A DNA stretch of 26,904 bases, from positions 1 through 26,904 of IMG/VR virus record IMGVR_UViG_3300042402_000691, one strand, 5' to 3'. The DNA comes from a virus. The notes below the pieces were generated by a model. That model worked only from the letters and a program-made list of their open reading frames with translations, had not been told where the DNA came from and ran no database searches. This document shows positions 20,537 through 26,904 of this stretch, one piece after another (the first letter of the stretch is position 1; each line of letters begins with the position of its first letter). The position numbers and the translations under genes are program-made.

Positions 20537-20764
20537 TTATCCTTTCTTGCGTGTTGGAACTTCTTCTCGGATCGCACGTGGATTAGCTGCGTAATAGTCT
20601 TGTAAAATCTGCTCACGTGTGCGAACAATCTTACCACCTGCACCAATTTCGTCGCCGCGAGCATTTAATTTAGCATTACCTACAGCTGGTTCTGTTTCGT
20701 GCTTTAGAGCTAATTTTTCTAAATCAATTTCTTTACCTCTAACACTTGTGTATACTTTACCCAT
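20537..20764 (-). CDS. Small conserved-type phage protein, 75 residues
   Basis: A 75-residue basic protein opening MGKVYTSVRGKEIDLEKLAL, with a Gly-rich centre (NARGDEIGAGGKIV) and a charged tail (IREEVPTRKKG). It overlaps the DnaE-like gene by eight bases and is followed three bases later by the co-chaperonin gene, so all three are read together. The opening looks like a small DNA-associated or assembly protein, but no function is recognised. Confidence 0.7.
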   Translation of the reverse strand: MGKVYTSVRGKEIDLEKLALKHETEPAVGNAKLNARGDEIGAGGKIVRTREQILQDYYAANPRAIREEVPTRKKG

Positions 20765-21227
20765 TTGTTTCTCCTTTGAAGAATTCTTCTATTGGTATAT
20801 TGTATTTAATGCTGTCGATCTTGTGGACCCCAATGATGTGAAGCACATAACTGGCCACACTAGATCCACGACCTACTCCCCAAACTATGTTATTAGCTCT
20901 AAGAGTATCTACTATGTATTTCATAGTTTTAAGTACAGGAATCATATTATGTCGTTGAAATAATTGGATTTCCTGTATTAATCTTTCGTAATTTTCTTTA
21001 GGACAGTTATCTACTAAAAACCCTTCGATATCCATATCTTGATAACTTTTTGGAATAAACCAATTCTTGCTATCAATTGTTGTTTGGGGAATTGGATAAT
21101 GCAGATGCTCGGAATCTATTCTATTTAGATACTGACTTATGTCGTCAGAAGAAAGACAATGATCCAGTATATCTGGTCCGTGTCTTAATACACCTTCTAT
21201 TAGTTCTTGTTCTGTGTTAGTCCACAT
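20757..21227 (-). CDS. Fragment-like protein related to DNA polymerase III alpha (DnaE)
   Basis: A 156-residue protein whose C-terminal third (about 95-150) matches the beginning of the C-family polymerase palm: KYIVDTLRANNIVWGVGRGS, then SVASYVLHIIGV, then an IEEFF element. This parallels the GPGRGSGAGSLVAY...FERFL stretch of bacterial DnaE. The protein ends at 156, just before the PDFDxDF metal-binding motif, so it cannot be a polymerase by itself. It may bind nucleotide or clamp, or be an evolved remnant. It overlaps the upstream gene by 11 bases. The DnaE link is a motif-level reading. Confidence 0.72.
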   Translation of the reverse strand: MWTNTEQELIEGVLRHGPDILDHCLSSDDISQYLNRIDSEHLHYPIPQTTIDSKNWFIPKSYQDMDIEGFLVDNCPKENYERLIQEIQLFQRHNMIPVLKTMKYIVDTLRANNIVWGVGRGSSVASYVLHIIGVHKIDSIKYNIPIEEFFKGETNG

Positions 21228-21450
21228 TAATCAGTTGATCCAAATCGCCATCTAGTTGTCCTCTCATACGTAACGAATTCCTATGATTTAATTCGTCTTT
21301 ATATATTGTAACAAAAGTTGCGAGCTGTGTCAACAGTTCTGGATTACCTAAACGGTGGGCAGCGAAGTATTTTTTGTTCAATTCGAACAATTTTTCTTCA
21401 ACCTCATTGTCTTTGAGTTGGCTAAGATCGCCTTCAAAGGGGTGAAACAT
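21217..21450 (-). CDS. Small conserved-type phage protein, 77 residues
   Basis: A 77-residue protein when started at ATG 21450, the choice that makes a TAATG junction with the structural gene upstream. The product begins MFHPFEGDLSQLKDNEVEEK and continues with a helix-rich region (YFAAHRLGNPELLTQLATFV, then DELNHRN) and an acidic tail. No function is recognised; the coupling to virion genes suggests a late role, such as tail or baseplate assembly. A strong sigma70-like sequence lies inside the gene. Confidence 0.72.
   Translation of the reverse strand: MFHPFEGDLSQLKDNEVEEKLFELNKKYFAAHRLGNPELLTQLATFVTIYKDELNHRNSLRMRGQLDGDLDQLINVD
21305..21333 (-). promoter_or_regulatory. Internal sigma70-like promoter TTGACA-N17-TACAAT
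   Basis: TTGACA at 21333-21328 and TACAAT at 21310-21305 on the minus strand, spacer 17, one base off full consensus. It lies in the 77-residue gene about 75 bases before the DnaE-like gene start and could give that gene and the co-chaperonin early expression. It is coding DNA, so chance is possible. Confidence 0.5.
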
Positions 21451-22040
21451 TATGCAAACGCACCTAAGTAACGCATGAAGATCGTGTCTGCGCTGCGACG
21501 CCAAACTTCAATGAATACAGGATTAGTTGATGATGATAATGTGAATGTTGCTGGAAAACTTGAGTCTTTTTTGATAACAGTACCACTAGATGTTGTAAAC
21601 GTGATAGTTCTCGAACTACCATCACTGTATAATTCTAATGTAAGTCTACCCATTCCCACAGGTATAACTTCTGATGCGTATGCTGGATCACCTGGTAAAT
21701 TTGAGAAAAATACTGAATTATTAGTATTGAATCGCCAAATTTGATATGAACCTTGCTGCCAATCGATACCTTGACCTTCTGTATAAAATACACCATTTCC
21801 TTCTAATGGAAATTTTTGTTCTCTGACAGTTTGTAATACACCATTTTCGATGACGTTTAAATTAAAATCGTTATCTGTATTAACTTTAGCGGTATTATTT
21901 TCTAAAGCAGTTACTTCACTTTGAGCTGTTCTCAAAGAAGTTTTAATAGTATCGAAGTTATCTCTAAATGTTTGTGTGTCATTATCTTGCCCTGCTACAG
22001 GGAAGTTTTCATTAATACTTAGGTAATTTATATTGCTCAC
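21450..22040 (-). CDS. Virion fibre/baseplate-type structural protein
   Basis: A 196-residue protein with GTG start 22040 and GGAG upstream. Residues 1-60 (NFPVAGQDNDTQTFRDNFDT and on) form a helix-rich segment typical of small tail-fibre or baseplate-attachment proteins of T4-like marine phages. The rest (about 75-196) is Ser/Thr-rich and beta-like (SRTITFTTSSGTVIKK, then PVFIEVWRRS). It has its own late promoter inside the upstream gene. The two neighbouring structural genes share the style, so a tail role is likely; the exact part is not known. Confidence 0.78.
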   Translation of the reverse strand: MSNINYLSINENFPVAGQDNDTQTFRDNFDTIKTSLRTAQSEVTALENNTAKVNTDNDFNLNVIENGVLQTVREQKFPLEGNGVFYTEGQGIDWQQGSYQIWRFNTNNSVFFSNLPGDPAYASEVIPVGMGRLTLELYSDGSSRTITFTTSSGTVIKKDSSFPATFTLSSSTNPVFIEVWRRSADTIFMRYLGAFA

Positions 22041-24784
22041 GGTAATTTTTCTCCACGTTGCGGGAATGCAAGGTATTTATCCTCTATCTGCCCGTCTATA
22101 ATGTCAATTAGATAACGATCTGCTGTGAAATCGATATCTTTAAAGTTAAAGTTTTTAACCCAATAATTAGTATCCTTATCAGGTGTTATATTTTTATTGT
22201 TTTGTATACAGGTAAAATATTGTCCATTATATTCTATAGAATCATTAACGGTATAATTGATAACATTAGACCAAGATCCTCTAGAAGCAAATGTAGTCTT
22301 TCCTTTTATCTTTGCTACAATATCTGCAGAACGCTCTGGTTTAGTATAACATAATACCAACGCTCTAGTAAACCCTAATTCATAATTAGATGTATCTTGG
22401 ATACTACGCATCCATAATGGTAAAAATTCACGATCGCGTTCGCCAACATTTTTAATGCGTCTGCGCATATTTTTTATGCTATTAGGAAATATTCTTTGAT
22501 GATCTGCATCGCTAACAAACGGAATATCACTATCTACTTTGATAGCATCATAACTTACAATAACTTTGCTATTGATATAATCAGCTAACTGTACTGTAGA
22601 ACTGATGCTCTTACCATTCTTTTCAAGATCATCGATAACATCGACATAGATAACTTCGTAGATAGTTTCTTGTGTCAAAAGATCCTTAGCCTTTGCTACT
22701 TTAAGATCACCAAACAATAATCTTTTGCGATAGTGATTACGGCTCATAGCCTGCACATAAGTTACTGCTTCTACACTTTCGATACCGGCAAACATCAGCA
22801 TTTTTAAATCAGTTTGTATTCCAAAATTTTCATCACCGTATCTGTAGATATCATCTGGATTGAATATAGTAGAATCTGTAATGAAGTTATACCAATTTAA
22901 TCTTTTATCTTTGCTTTGGAATGCTTTGACAAACATATTGGCAAATGTTTTAGATCCATCTGCAATTACGGTAATACTAAAGGATCTTAGAGATTCTGCA
23001 ACATTAGCAGTGTCTCTAGCCTTGATAACAAACTTAAATGTTTTATCAAAACTAGTAGTACCACCATCAAATGTAGTATTGAATGTTCTTGATCCTGTTG
23101 AATCTATTAAACTTGAATCTTGATCAAAGAAACGAGTTAACCCAGGCCCATCCCAATACTCTGTATCAAATGGAAGTTTATTGGTGTTTGATCTAATGCA
23201 ACGATAATAAAATCCGTTATATAGGATGGTATCATCGATCAAATATGATGTTGCATCATTCCATGTACCTTTTGATGCTGTGACAATATTATCATCGGCA
23301 AATTGTTTAACCTTTCCTTCAATGTCACCGGTAGGTAAGAATCTCAAACCTGGAGGTAATCTACCACTAACCCACTCGTATGATATTGAACCACCGTATA
23401 ACAGACTCTTGGCTTCGATATATATTTGGCTAGGTTGATTGGGTTTAATTGTTCCTCTATTGCTAGGAGTAACCCATTCTATAGCACTTTCAATTTCTCC
23501 AATAATATCAACAGTGAATGTTTTATCAGCGGTCGATACACCTTTAAACCAAAAATCACTGCCATCTTCAGGAGTTCTATTTCTATTAGTCTGTGTACAG
23601 GTGTACACAAATCCTTGATATCTTACTGCATCGTTAACAGCATAGATTGTAAAAGAATTCCAATCGCCTCTGAGAGTATAGGTGGCATATGAAAGTGTTA
23701 CTGGAAAATTCACAGCCATCATAGTAAAGGAATATGTTTTTGTTACGGCTGCCTGATAAGGAACTTTACCAGCAATCTCTCCAGTAACACTATCTAAAGT
23801 CATTCCTGGGGGTAATGCACTTGCACTGCCATCTGGATTGGTAGACAACAAGAAATATGTAATAGTTCCATTTAATGTTGGTGGATCATATACATCTAGG
23901 AAAATAGTTACATAATTATTAGCACGAAATCGTCCAAGGCCGCTTTCTGTGATCCATAAAGGTTTACGTCCACTGCCGCTGTCTGCTTGGAATAGATTAG
24001 TGTCAACTTGAACGATACTATTATCGGACTGTAGGAATTCTTCTGTAACTACGAATATTTTAAATAATCGGTTGACTACGTTAACTCCGTCAGTTACTGA
24101 AACTACAAAGTTGTAGATTCTGCTTAATCTTCTTGGTATCTGGCTAGGCTCGTTGTAGTCGTAAGTGACATTGTCATAAAAGAATGTGTCAAACCCGTTA
24201 GATCTAGATTCAACAAAATCAAGTGGAGTTACATCTAGTGGTCCGGTATCATACCCTCCACTAGGAAATCCAGTATACTCTAAAGCAAATACGGGATCGG
24301 TGAACCCAGAAATAAGACCGGTTTTACTTATTGATAATCCAGGAGGTAACTCTCCGGCATTGGGTGTTAGATAGAAAGTTAATTCGTCGCCGGCAGTAAG
24401 ATCTGTGTCTGAAGCATCAAGTTGAAAACTAACAAAACTGTTGTCTAGTATAAAATATGCGTCACCTTCGCCAACTTTTAAAAAGCCTTCGTTAGTTAAC
24501 CAATAAGGAACATCTGAACCATCGACTGATAAACTAAAGGTTCTATCTTCAAGATCAACGCCATCGCTAGCTCTAACAACGAATCTGCTTTCTGTGTATC
24601 TTTTAACTTCTACAGGACTACCTAAAATATGATTGCCGGAAAGACGTAGACCTCGAGGTAAGTTGCCAGCAATGATAGAATACGTAACGGCGCCTACAGT
24701 TGAAGTAGCTGACAACGGAATTTCTTGTATCACACGTTCAGTGATAACCCCTAAATTTCCTGCGGTAGTGTTCCATGTGATCAT
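22037..24784 (-). CDS. Large virion protein with Ig-like and carbohydrate-binding-like repeats
   Basis: A 915-residue structural protein. Four putative Ig (He_PIG-like) modules are marked by LPRGLRL (42-48), LPPGLSI (146-152), LPPGMTL (324-330) and LPPGLRF (476-482), each followed by a Gly-turn such as GEIAGKVP. Three related modules of about 42 residues, with W...Y...D.V.Y.G..Y.C patterns at 372-414, 505-546 and 835-877, resemble chitin-binding CBM5/12 folds. A separate region (about 610-830) carries no known motif. This is a good candidate for a baseplate or fibre protein that touches cell-surface sugars. It is near the two fibre-like genes and shares an ATGA-type overlap with the next. Confidence 0.85.
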   Translation of the reverse strand: MITWNTTAGNLGVITERVIQEIPLSATSTVGAVTYSIIAGNLPRGLRLSGNHILGSPVEVKRYTESRFVVRASDGVDLEDRTFSLSVDGSDVPYWLTNEGFLKVGEGDAYFILDNSFVSFQLDASDTDLTAGDELTFYLTPNAGELPPGLSISKTGLISGFTDPVFALEYTGFPSGGYDTGPLDVTPLDFVESRSNGFDTFFYDNVTYDYNEPSQIPRRLSRIYNFVVSVTDGVNVVNRLFKIFVVTEEFLQSDNSIVQVDTNLFQADSGSGRKPLWITESGLGRFRANNYVTIFLDVYDPPTLNGTITYFLLSTNPDGSASALPPGMTLDSVTGEIAGKVPYQAAVTKTYSFTMMAVNFPVTLSYATYTLRGDWNSFTIYAVNDAVRYQGFVYTCTQTNRNRTPEDGSDFWFKGVSTADKTFTVDIIGEIESAIEWVTPSNRGTIKPNQPSQIYIEAKSLLYGGSISYEWVSGRLPPGLRFLPTGDIEGKVKQFADDNIVTASKGTWNDATSYLIDDTILYNGFYYRCIRSNTNKLPFDTEYWDGPGLTRFFDQDSSLIDSTGSRTFNTTFDGGTTSFDKTFKFVIKARDTANVAESLRSFSITVIADGSKTFANMFVKAFQSKDKRLNWYNFITDSTIFNPDDIYRYGDENFGIQTDLKMLMFAGIESVEAVTYVQAMSRNHYRKRLLFGDLKVAKAKDLLTQETIYEVIYVDVIDDLEKNGKSISSTVQLADYINSKVIVSYDAIKVDSDIPFVSDADHQRIFPNSIKNMRRRIKNVGERDREFLPLWMRSIQDTSNYELGFTRALVLCYTKPERSADIVAKIKGKTTFASRGSWSNVINYTVNDSIEYNGQYFTCIQNNKNITPDKDTNYWVKNFNFKDIDFTADRYLIDIIDGQIEDKYLAFPQRGEKLP
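22074..22081 (-). promoter_or_regulatory. T4-type late promoter GATAAATA inside a structural gene
   Basis: GATAAATACC on the minus strand, 33 bases before the GTG at 22040, lying in the last codons of the 915-residue gene (Asp-Lys-Tyr). Spacing and a following GGAG fit late expression of the 196-residue structural protein. Confidence 0.65.
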
Positions 24785-24803
24785 CTATGAGGATCCTTAG
24801 ATG
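24782..24803 (-). promoter_or_regulatory. Possible hairpin covering the start codon of the 915-residue gene
   Basis: CATCTA (24803-24798) can pair with TAGATG (24787-24782), the second including the ATG start. AGGA of the ribosome binding site begins in the ten-base loop. Short hairpins of this kind can slow initiation. The stem is only six pairs, so this is tentative. Confidence 0.3.
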
Positions 24804-24805
24804 CG

Positions 24806-25381
24806 TTAAACAATTGGACCCAAATCAAGATCAATTCGTCCAGGAAGCAATACGGTACCAAAATCTACATTAGAAGCTGCGGTATTAAATTGCACCGCAT
24901 TGGTAAATGCACCGTTGATAGGACCAAAGTCGGCAGTTTCTAAAATATCACTAACAGGCAATATCGTTTTAAAATTTAAAAATTGTCCTATTGATGTAAC
25001 TTCGATATCTGGTCTATTTGAAGTAGACCCAGCTGCTGCAATACCTTGTAACGATATTTCTTGATGAGTGCTGGCTAATAATACCCCAGCATCTGTATCA
25101 AATCTAGTAAAAGCGTCTGGAGATAGATTATTGAATACAACACTATCACCAGTGTCAGCAACCTGCATTTTAGTACCGGCTACTAATGATTTGAAAATTA
25201 ATTCAGATCCAACTTTTTCTTTGAAGAGATCAACACCGGTAGTTGATGGTGTTCCTACAGTTACAGTTAATTCAGCAGCAAGACTGCTGAAGTTGGCATT
25301 TACTTTTTCAAAGGCCGTGCGTAGATCATCGCCTAAGCCATCATTTACTTGATTGCCGATATTAATTGGTTGTATTGTCAT
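24806..25381 (-). CDS. Virion tail-fibre-type structural protein
   Basis: A 191-residue protein. The N-terminus (INIGNQVNDGLGDDLRTAFE, then KVNANFSSL) is a repeated-looking helix also common at the start of small fibre proteins in T4-like marine phages, often used as an attachment part. The rest is beta-rich (TVGTPSTTGVDLF and on) with few charged residues. It comes after a late-type promoter and shares its style with the gene at 21450. No receptor-binding motif can be named. It is 21 bases from the 915-residue gene downstream. Confidence 0.78.
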   Translation of the reverse strand: MTIQPINIGNQVNDGLGDDLRTAFEKVNANFSSLAAELTVTVGTPSTTGVDLFKEKVGSELIFKSLVAGTKMQVADTGDSVVFNNLSPDAFTRFDTDAGVLLASTHQEISLQGIAAAGSTSNRPDIEVTSIGQFLNFKTILPVSDILETADFGPINGAFTNAVQFNTAASNVDFGTVLLPGRIDLDLGPIV

Positions 25382-25399
25382 AGTCTGTCCCGTTTTATG

Positions 25400-25406
25400 T
25401 ATTTAG
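25400..25406 (-). promoter_or_regulatory. T4-type late promoter variant CTAAATA
   Basis: CTAAATAC on the minus strand, 18 bases before the ATG at 25381. The TAA within it is also the stop of the desaturase gene. It fits the late motif with a C in place of the first two bases. Confidence 0.5.
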
Positions 25407-26110
25407 CTGGGTCGAACTTTTGCCAAGCCTACTGTTCTTAATATCTGTATATACATCCAAGCTATATCAAATTCCCAAGGTTTACGGCTAAACTTAGGAC
25501 TTGCTGTATCTAAATGATGATTATTATGTAGTTCTTCACCTGCAACTATAATACCAATTGGACTAATATTGCGGCTAAAATCTTTAGTTTCACCGTTGCG
25601 ATAACCCCACCAATGTCCTAGTCCGTTAATTAAACTACCTGCCGCCACAGGAATCCAAGCAACTTGTACTGCCCATACTAGTAATCCCCAGGCGCCAAAT
25701 AATAGTAAATCAAAAGATAGCATTATGAACAAACCTAGTATAGGATATGGAGTGTACAGTCGACGTTCAATCCAATCTTTAGGAGTACCAGCTCCATACT
25801 TCATAACAAAGTCTGCTGATCGACATGGTGTGTTGTACAACTTCATACCAGTGGTCATTACTGTTAGTAGTCCAAATACGTGCGGACTATGAGGGTCACC
25901 TTCTACATCAGTTGTTTGATGATGTTTGCGATGTACTGCTACCCATGCTCGAGTATTCATACCTGTGGTGAGCCACAACCACAATCGAAAGAAATGATTC
26001 AGTGCGGGATGAAATTCAACACCCTTGTGTGATTGGCTTCTGTGTAGATAAAGTGTAACACATGCCATAGTGACATGAGTCATTAGTAGAGTTGATAGTA
26101 TGATTCCCAT
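25403..26110 (-). CDS. Fatty acid desaturase
   Basis: A 235-residue membrane desaturase (acyl-lipid/acyl-CoA delta-9-like). The three His boxes that hold the di-iron centre are intact: HRSQSH (23-28), HRKHH (60-64) and HNNHH (195-199), with a GHWWGYRN segment at 165-172. Membrane stretches lie before and between the boxes (about 5-20, 124-160). It is shorter than most bacterial members, mainly at the N-terminus, but looks complete. It would introduce a double bond into membrane lipid acyl chains using O2. ATG 26110 is chosen over TTG 26113. It is placed between virion genes, not with early metabolic genes. Confidence 0.93.
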   Translation of the reverse strand: MGIILSTLLMTHVTMACVTLYLHRSQSHKGVEFHPALNHFFRLWLWLTTGMNTRAWVAVHRKHHQTTDVEGDPHSPHVFGLLTVMTTGMKLYNTPCRSADFVMKYGAGTPKDWIERRLYTPYPILGLFIMLSFDLLLFGAWGLLVWAVQVAWIPVAAGSLINGLGHWWGYRNGETKDFSRNISPIGIIVAGEELHNNHHLDTASPKFSRKPWEFDIAWMYIQILRTVGLAKVRPS

Positions 26111-26114
26111 CAAG

Positions 26115-26122
26115 TATTTATT
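26115..26122 (-). promoter_or_regulatory. Late-promoter-like octamer AATAAATA, close to the desaturase start
   Basis: AATAAATACTTG on the minus strand ends four bases before the desaturase ATG and includes the stop of the oxygenase gene. If active it would give a leaderless mRNA. Confidence 0.35.
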
Positions 26123-26549
26123 TGAAATTGAATGCTATGCTAATCCTAACCTGCTCGCTAGTGTTGGGCAGTACCCTATGCTCTAAACTACCGGGAAAAA
26201 CTAGCAGATCTCCTGCTTGCGGGCTCTCAGTCCAATATGCTTCACCCTGCTTGAACTCTATAAGACCCGCAGGCACACTAACATACAGCACACCTACTCT
26301 AGCCCACTGGCTGTGACTATGCCAACCTGTGCCTTCACCCTGTAGGTTCGCATTAAACCACCATGTGTCTATAGTACCCGCTTCTGCTTCAACTGCCCTA
26401 TATGTTGATTCAAACCAAGCAAAAGGCTGACCAGTATAACCTATACTCTGCCAGCCTGCTCCGTATCTGCGTCTATGATCTAATTCACGCTGATGTTGTA
26501 TCAGTTCTGCCAACCCTGCGTCAACTGCCAGCCTGCGTTGTTCAAACAT
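26118..26549 (-). CDS. 2OG-Fe(II) oxygenase-like protein
   Basis: A 143-residue protein of the phage 2-oxoglutarate/Fe(II) dioxygenase type (2OG-FeII_Oxy_5-like). WHSHSQWARVGVLYVSVP (76-93) holds candidate iron ligands His77/His79, and FPGSLEHRVLPNTSEQVRIS (118-137) holds the distal His124 and the 2OG-binding Arg135. Such enzymes hydroxylate proteins, nucleic acids or small molecules and are abundant in T4-like marine phages; target unknown. ATG 26549 is preferred to TTG 26552. It sits between the partial edge gene and the desaturase. Its DNA is clearly richer in G+C than the rest of the window. Confidence 0.8.
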   Translation of the reverse strand: MFEQRRLAVDAGLAELIQHQRELDHRRRYGAGWQSIGYTGQPFAWFESTYRAVEAEAGTIDTWWFNANLQGEGTGWHSHSQWARVGVLYVSVPAGLIEFKQGEAYWTESPQAGDLLVFPGSLEHRVLPNTSEQVRISIAFNFK

Positions 26550-26552
26550 CAA

Positions 26553-26904
26553 TTACCAGTAGAAGTTAAACACATGTGAAGTGCTGGTAACACCAGTCAA
26601 TCCTGTAGGATTGTATGATATAAATCTGTTGCCGCCCGTGACCAAGCTGTCCGTCACAGTTCTAATACCAAAGCCTGCTATGTTGCTGGTTATTCTAGCA
26701 CCGATTGGTATAGCCGCTGACTCGGCAAATCTAGGATCATTTGCAAGACAGTATGTAAGGCCTAGCGTGCCGCCACTATAAGGATGTATTAATCCAGTGA
26801 ATGTGTTCGGGAACTCTTCACTCACAGTTGTACCGTTGTTGACGATAGTATGTCTAGCACCAGTGAAGTTTACTGTGGTCACGCCGCCCCATCCGGGTGA
26901 AACA
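26553..26904 (-). CDS. Partial gene, probable virion protein (5' end beyond window)
   Basis: An open frame running off the right edge; the GTG at 26882 is probably not its start, because in-frame codons (reading SPGWGGVTTV) continue to the window end. About 117 residues are visible. They are Thr/Gly/Asn-rich and beta-like (TGARHTIVNNGTTVSEEF, then TSNIAGFGIRTVTDSLVTGG) and end with FNFYW. The make-up fits a C-terminal piece of a fibre or other virion protein. It directly precedes the 2OG oxygenase gene and shares its higher G+C. Confidence 0.6.
   Translation of the reverse strand, partial: VSPGWGGVTTVNFTGARHTIVNNGTTVSEEFPNTFTGLIHPYSGGTLGLTYCLANDPRFAESAAIPIGARITSNIAGFGIRTVTDSLVTGGNRFISYNPTGLTGVTSTSHVFNFYW

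Noticed and set aside
20757-21227. DnaE-like gene as a frameshifted full polymerase
   Set aside because: The following frames do not continue with DnaE motifs; the next gene overlaps by eight bases and encodes an unrelated small protein.

Overview
The window looks like part of the genome of a T4-like marine myophage (class Caudoviricetes). It is AT-rich, very densely packed (most neighbours overlap as ATGA or TAATG), and almost all genes lie on the minus strand. The markers are a family B DNA polymerase (gp43), a gp44-like clamp loader ATPase, a gp31/GroES-like co-chaperonin, MazG, PhoH, 2OG-Fe(II) oxygenase, peptide deformylase, and T4-type late promoters of the form NATAAATA. No photosynthesis gene, tRNA, CRISPR array, integrase or insertion sequence is visible. 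The host cannot be fixed from the sequence; a marine picocyanobacterium or a heterotroph such as an alphaproteobacterium would both fit.

Layout from left to right, noting that minus-strand genes are transcribed right to left. (A) 1-1463: a small early operon of a DsbA-like protein, a membrane protein and gp43, driven by a sigma70-type promoter set inside the upstream terminator. (B) 1498-7106: a late-type cluster of small proteins, many of them starting with a short amphipathic peptide that ends in (I/L)-x-E, like T4 capsid-targeting peptides. Within it are three recognisable enzymes or carriers: a nucleotidyltransferase, a 5'(3')-nucleotidase-like HAD protein and an ErpA-type Fe-S carrier. 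(C) 7110-11449: a proteostasis operon (DnaJ-like, peptide deformylase, ClpA) behind a perfect TTGACA-N17-TATAAT promoter, also embedded in a terminator. (D) 11487-14964: a late lysis operon with two conserved phage proteins, a GH19 endolysin, an i-spanin-like protein, an o-spanin-like lipoprotein, a holin candidate and a second lipoprotein. (E) 15092-15811: phoH, the only plus-strand gene. (F) 15808-19979: an early operon with a truncated UDP-sugar dehydrogenase-like protein, MazG, a secreted D-Ala-D-Ala carboxypeptidase-like enzyme, small proteins, gp44 and a DUF2452 protein. (G) 19929-21450: small genes including a GroES-like co-chaperonin and a detached piece of a bacterial DnaE-like polymerase. 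(H) 21450-26904: virion fibre/baseplate-like proteins with Ig-like and carbohydrate-binding-like repeats, then a fatty acid desaturase, a 2OG oxygenase and a partial gene at the edge.

Together the regions alternate early operons (sigma70-like promoters) and late operons (NATAAATA promoters), separated by two strong hairpin terminators that also carry the next early promoter. The most notable items are these terminator-promoter fusions, one of which implies a leaderless dnaJ mRNA; the cluster of capsid-targeting-like N-termini; the secreted DD-carboxypeptidase-like enzyme; and the DnaE fragment. There is no gene-free stretch longer than about 150 bases.
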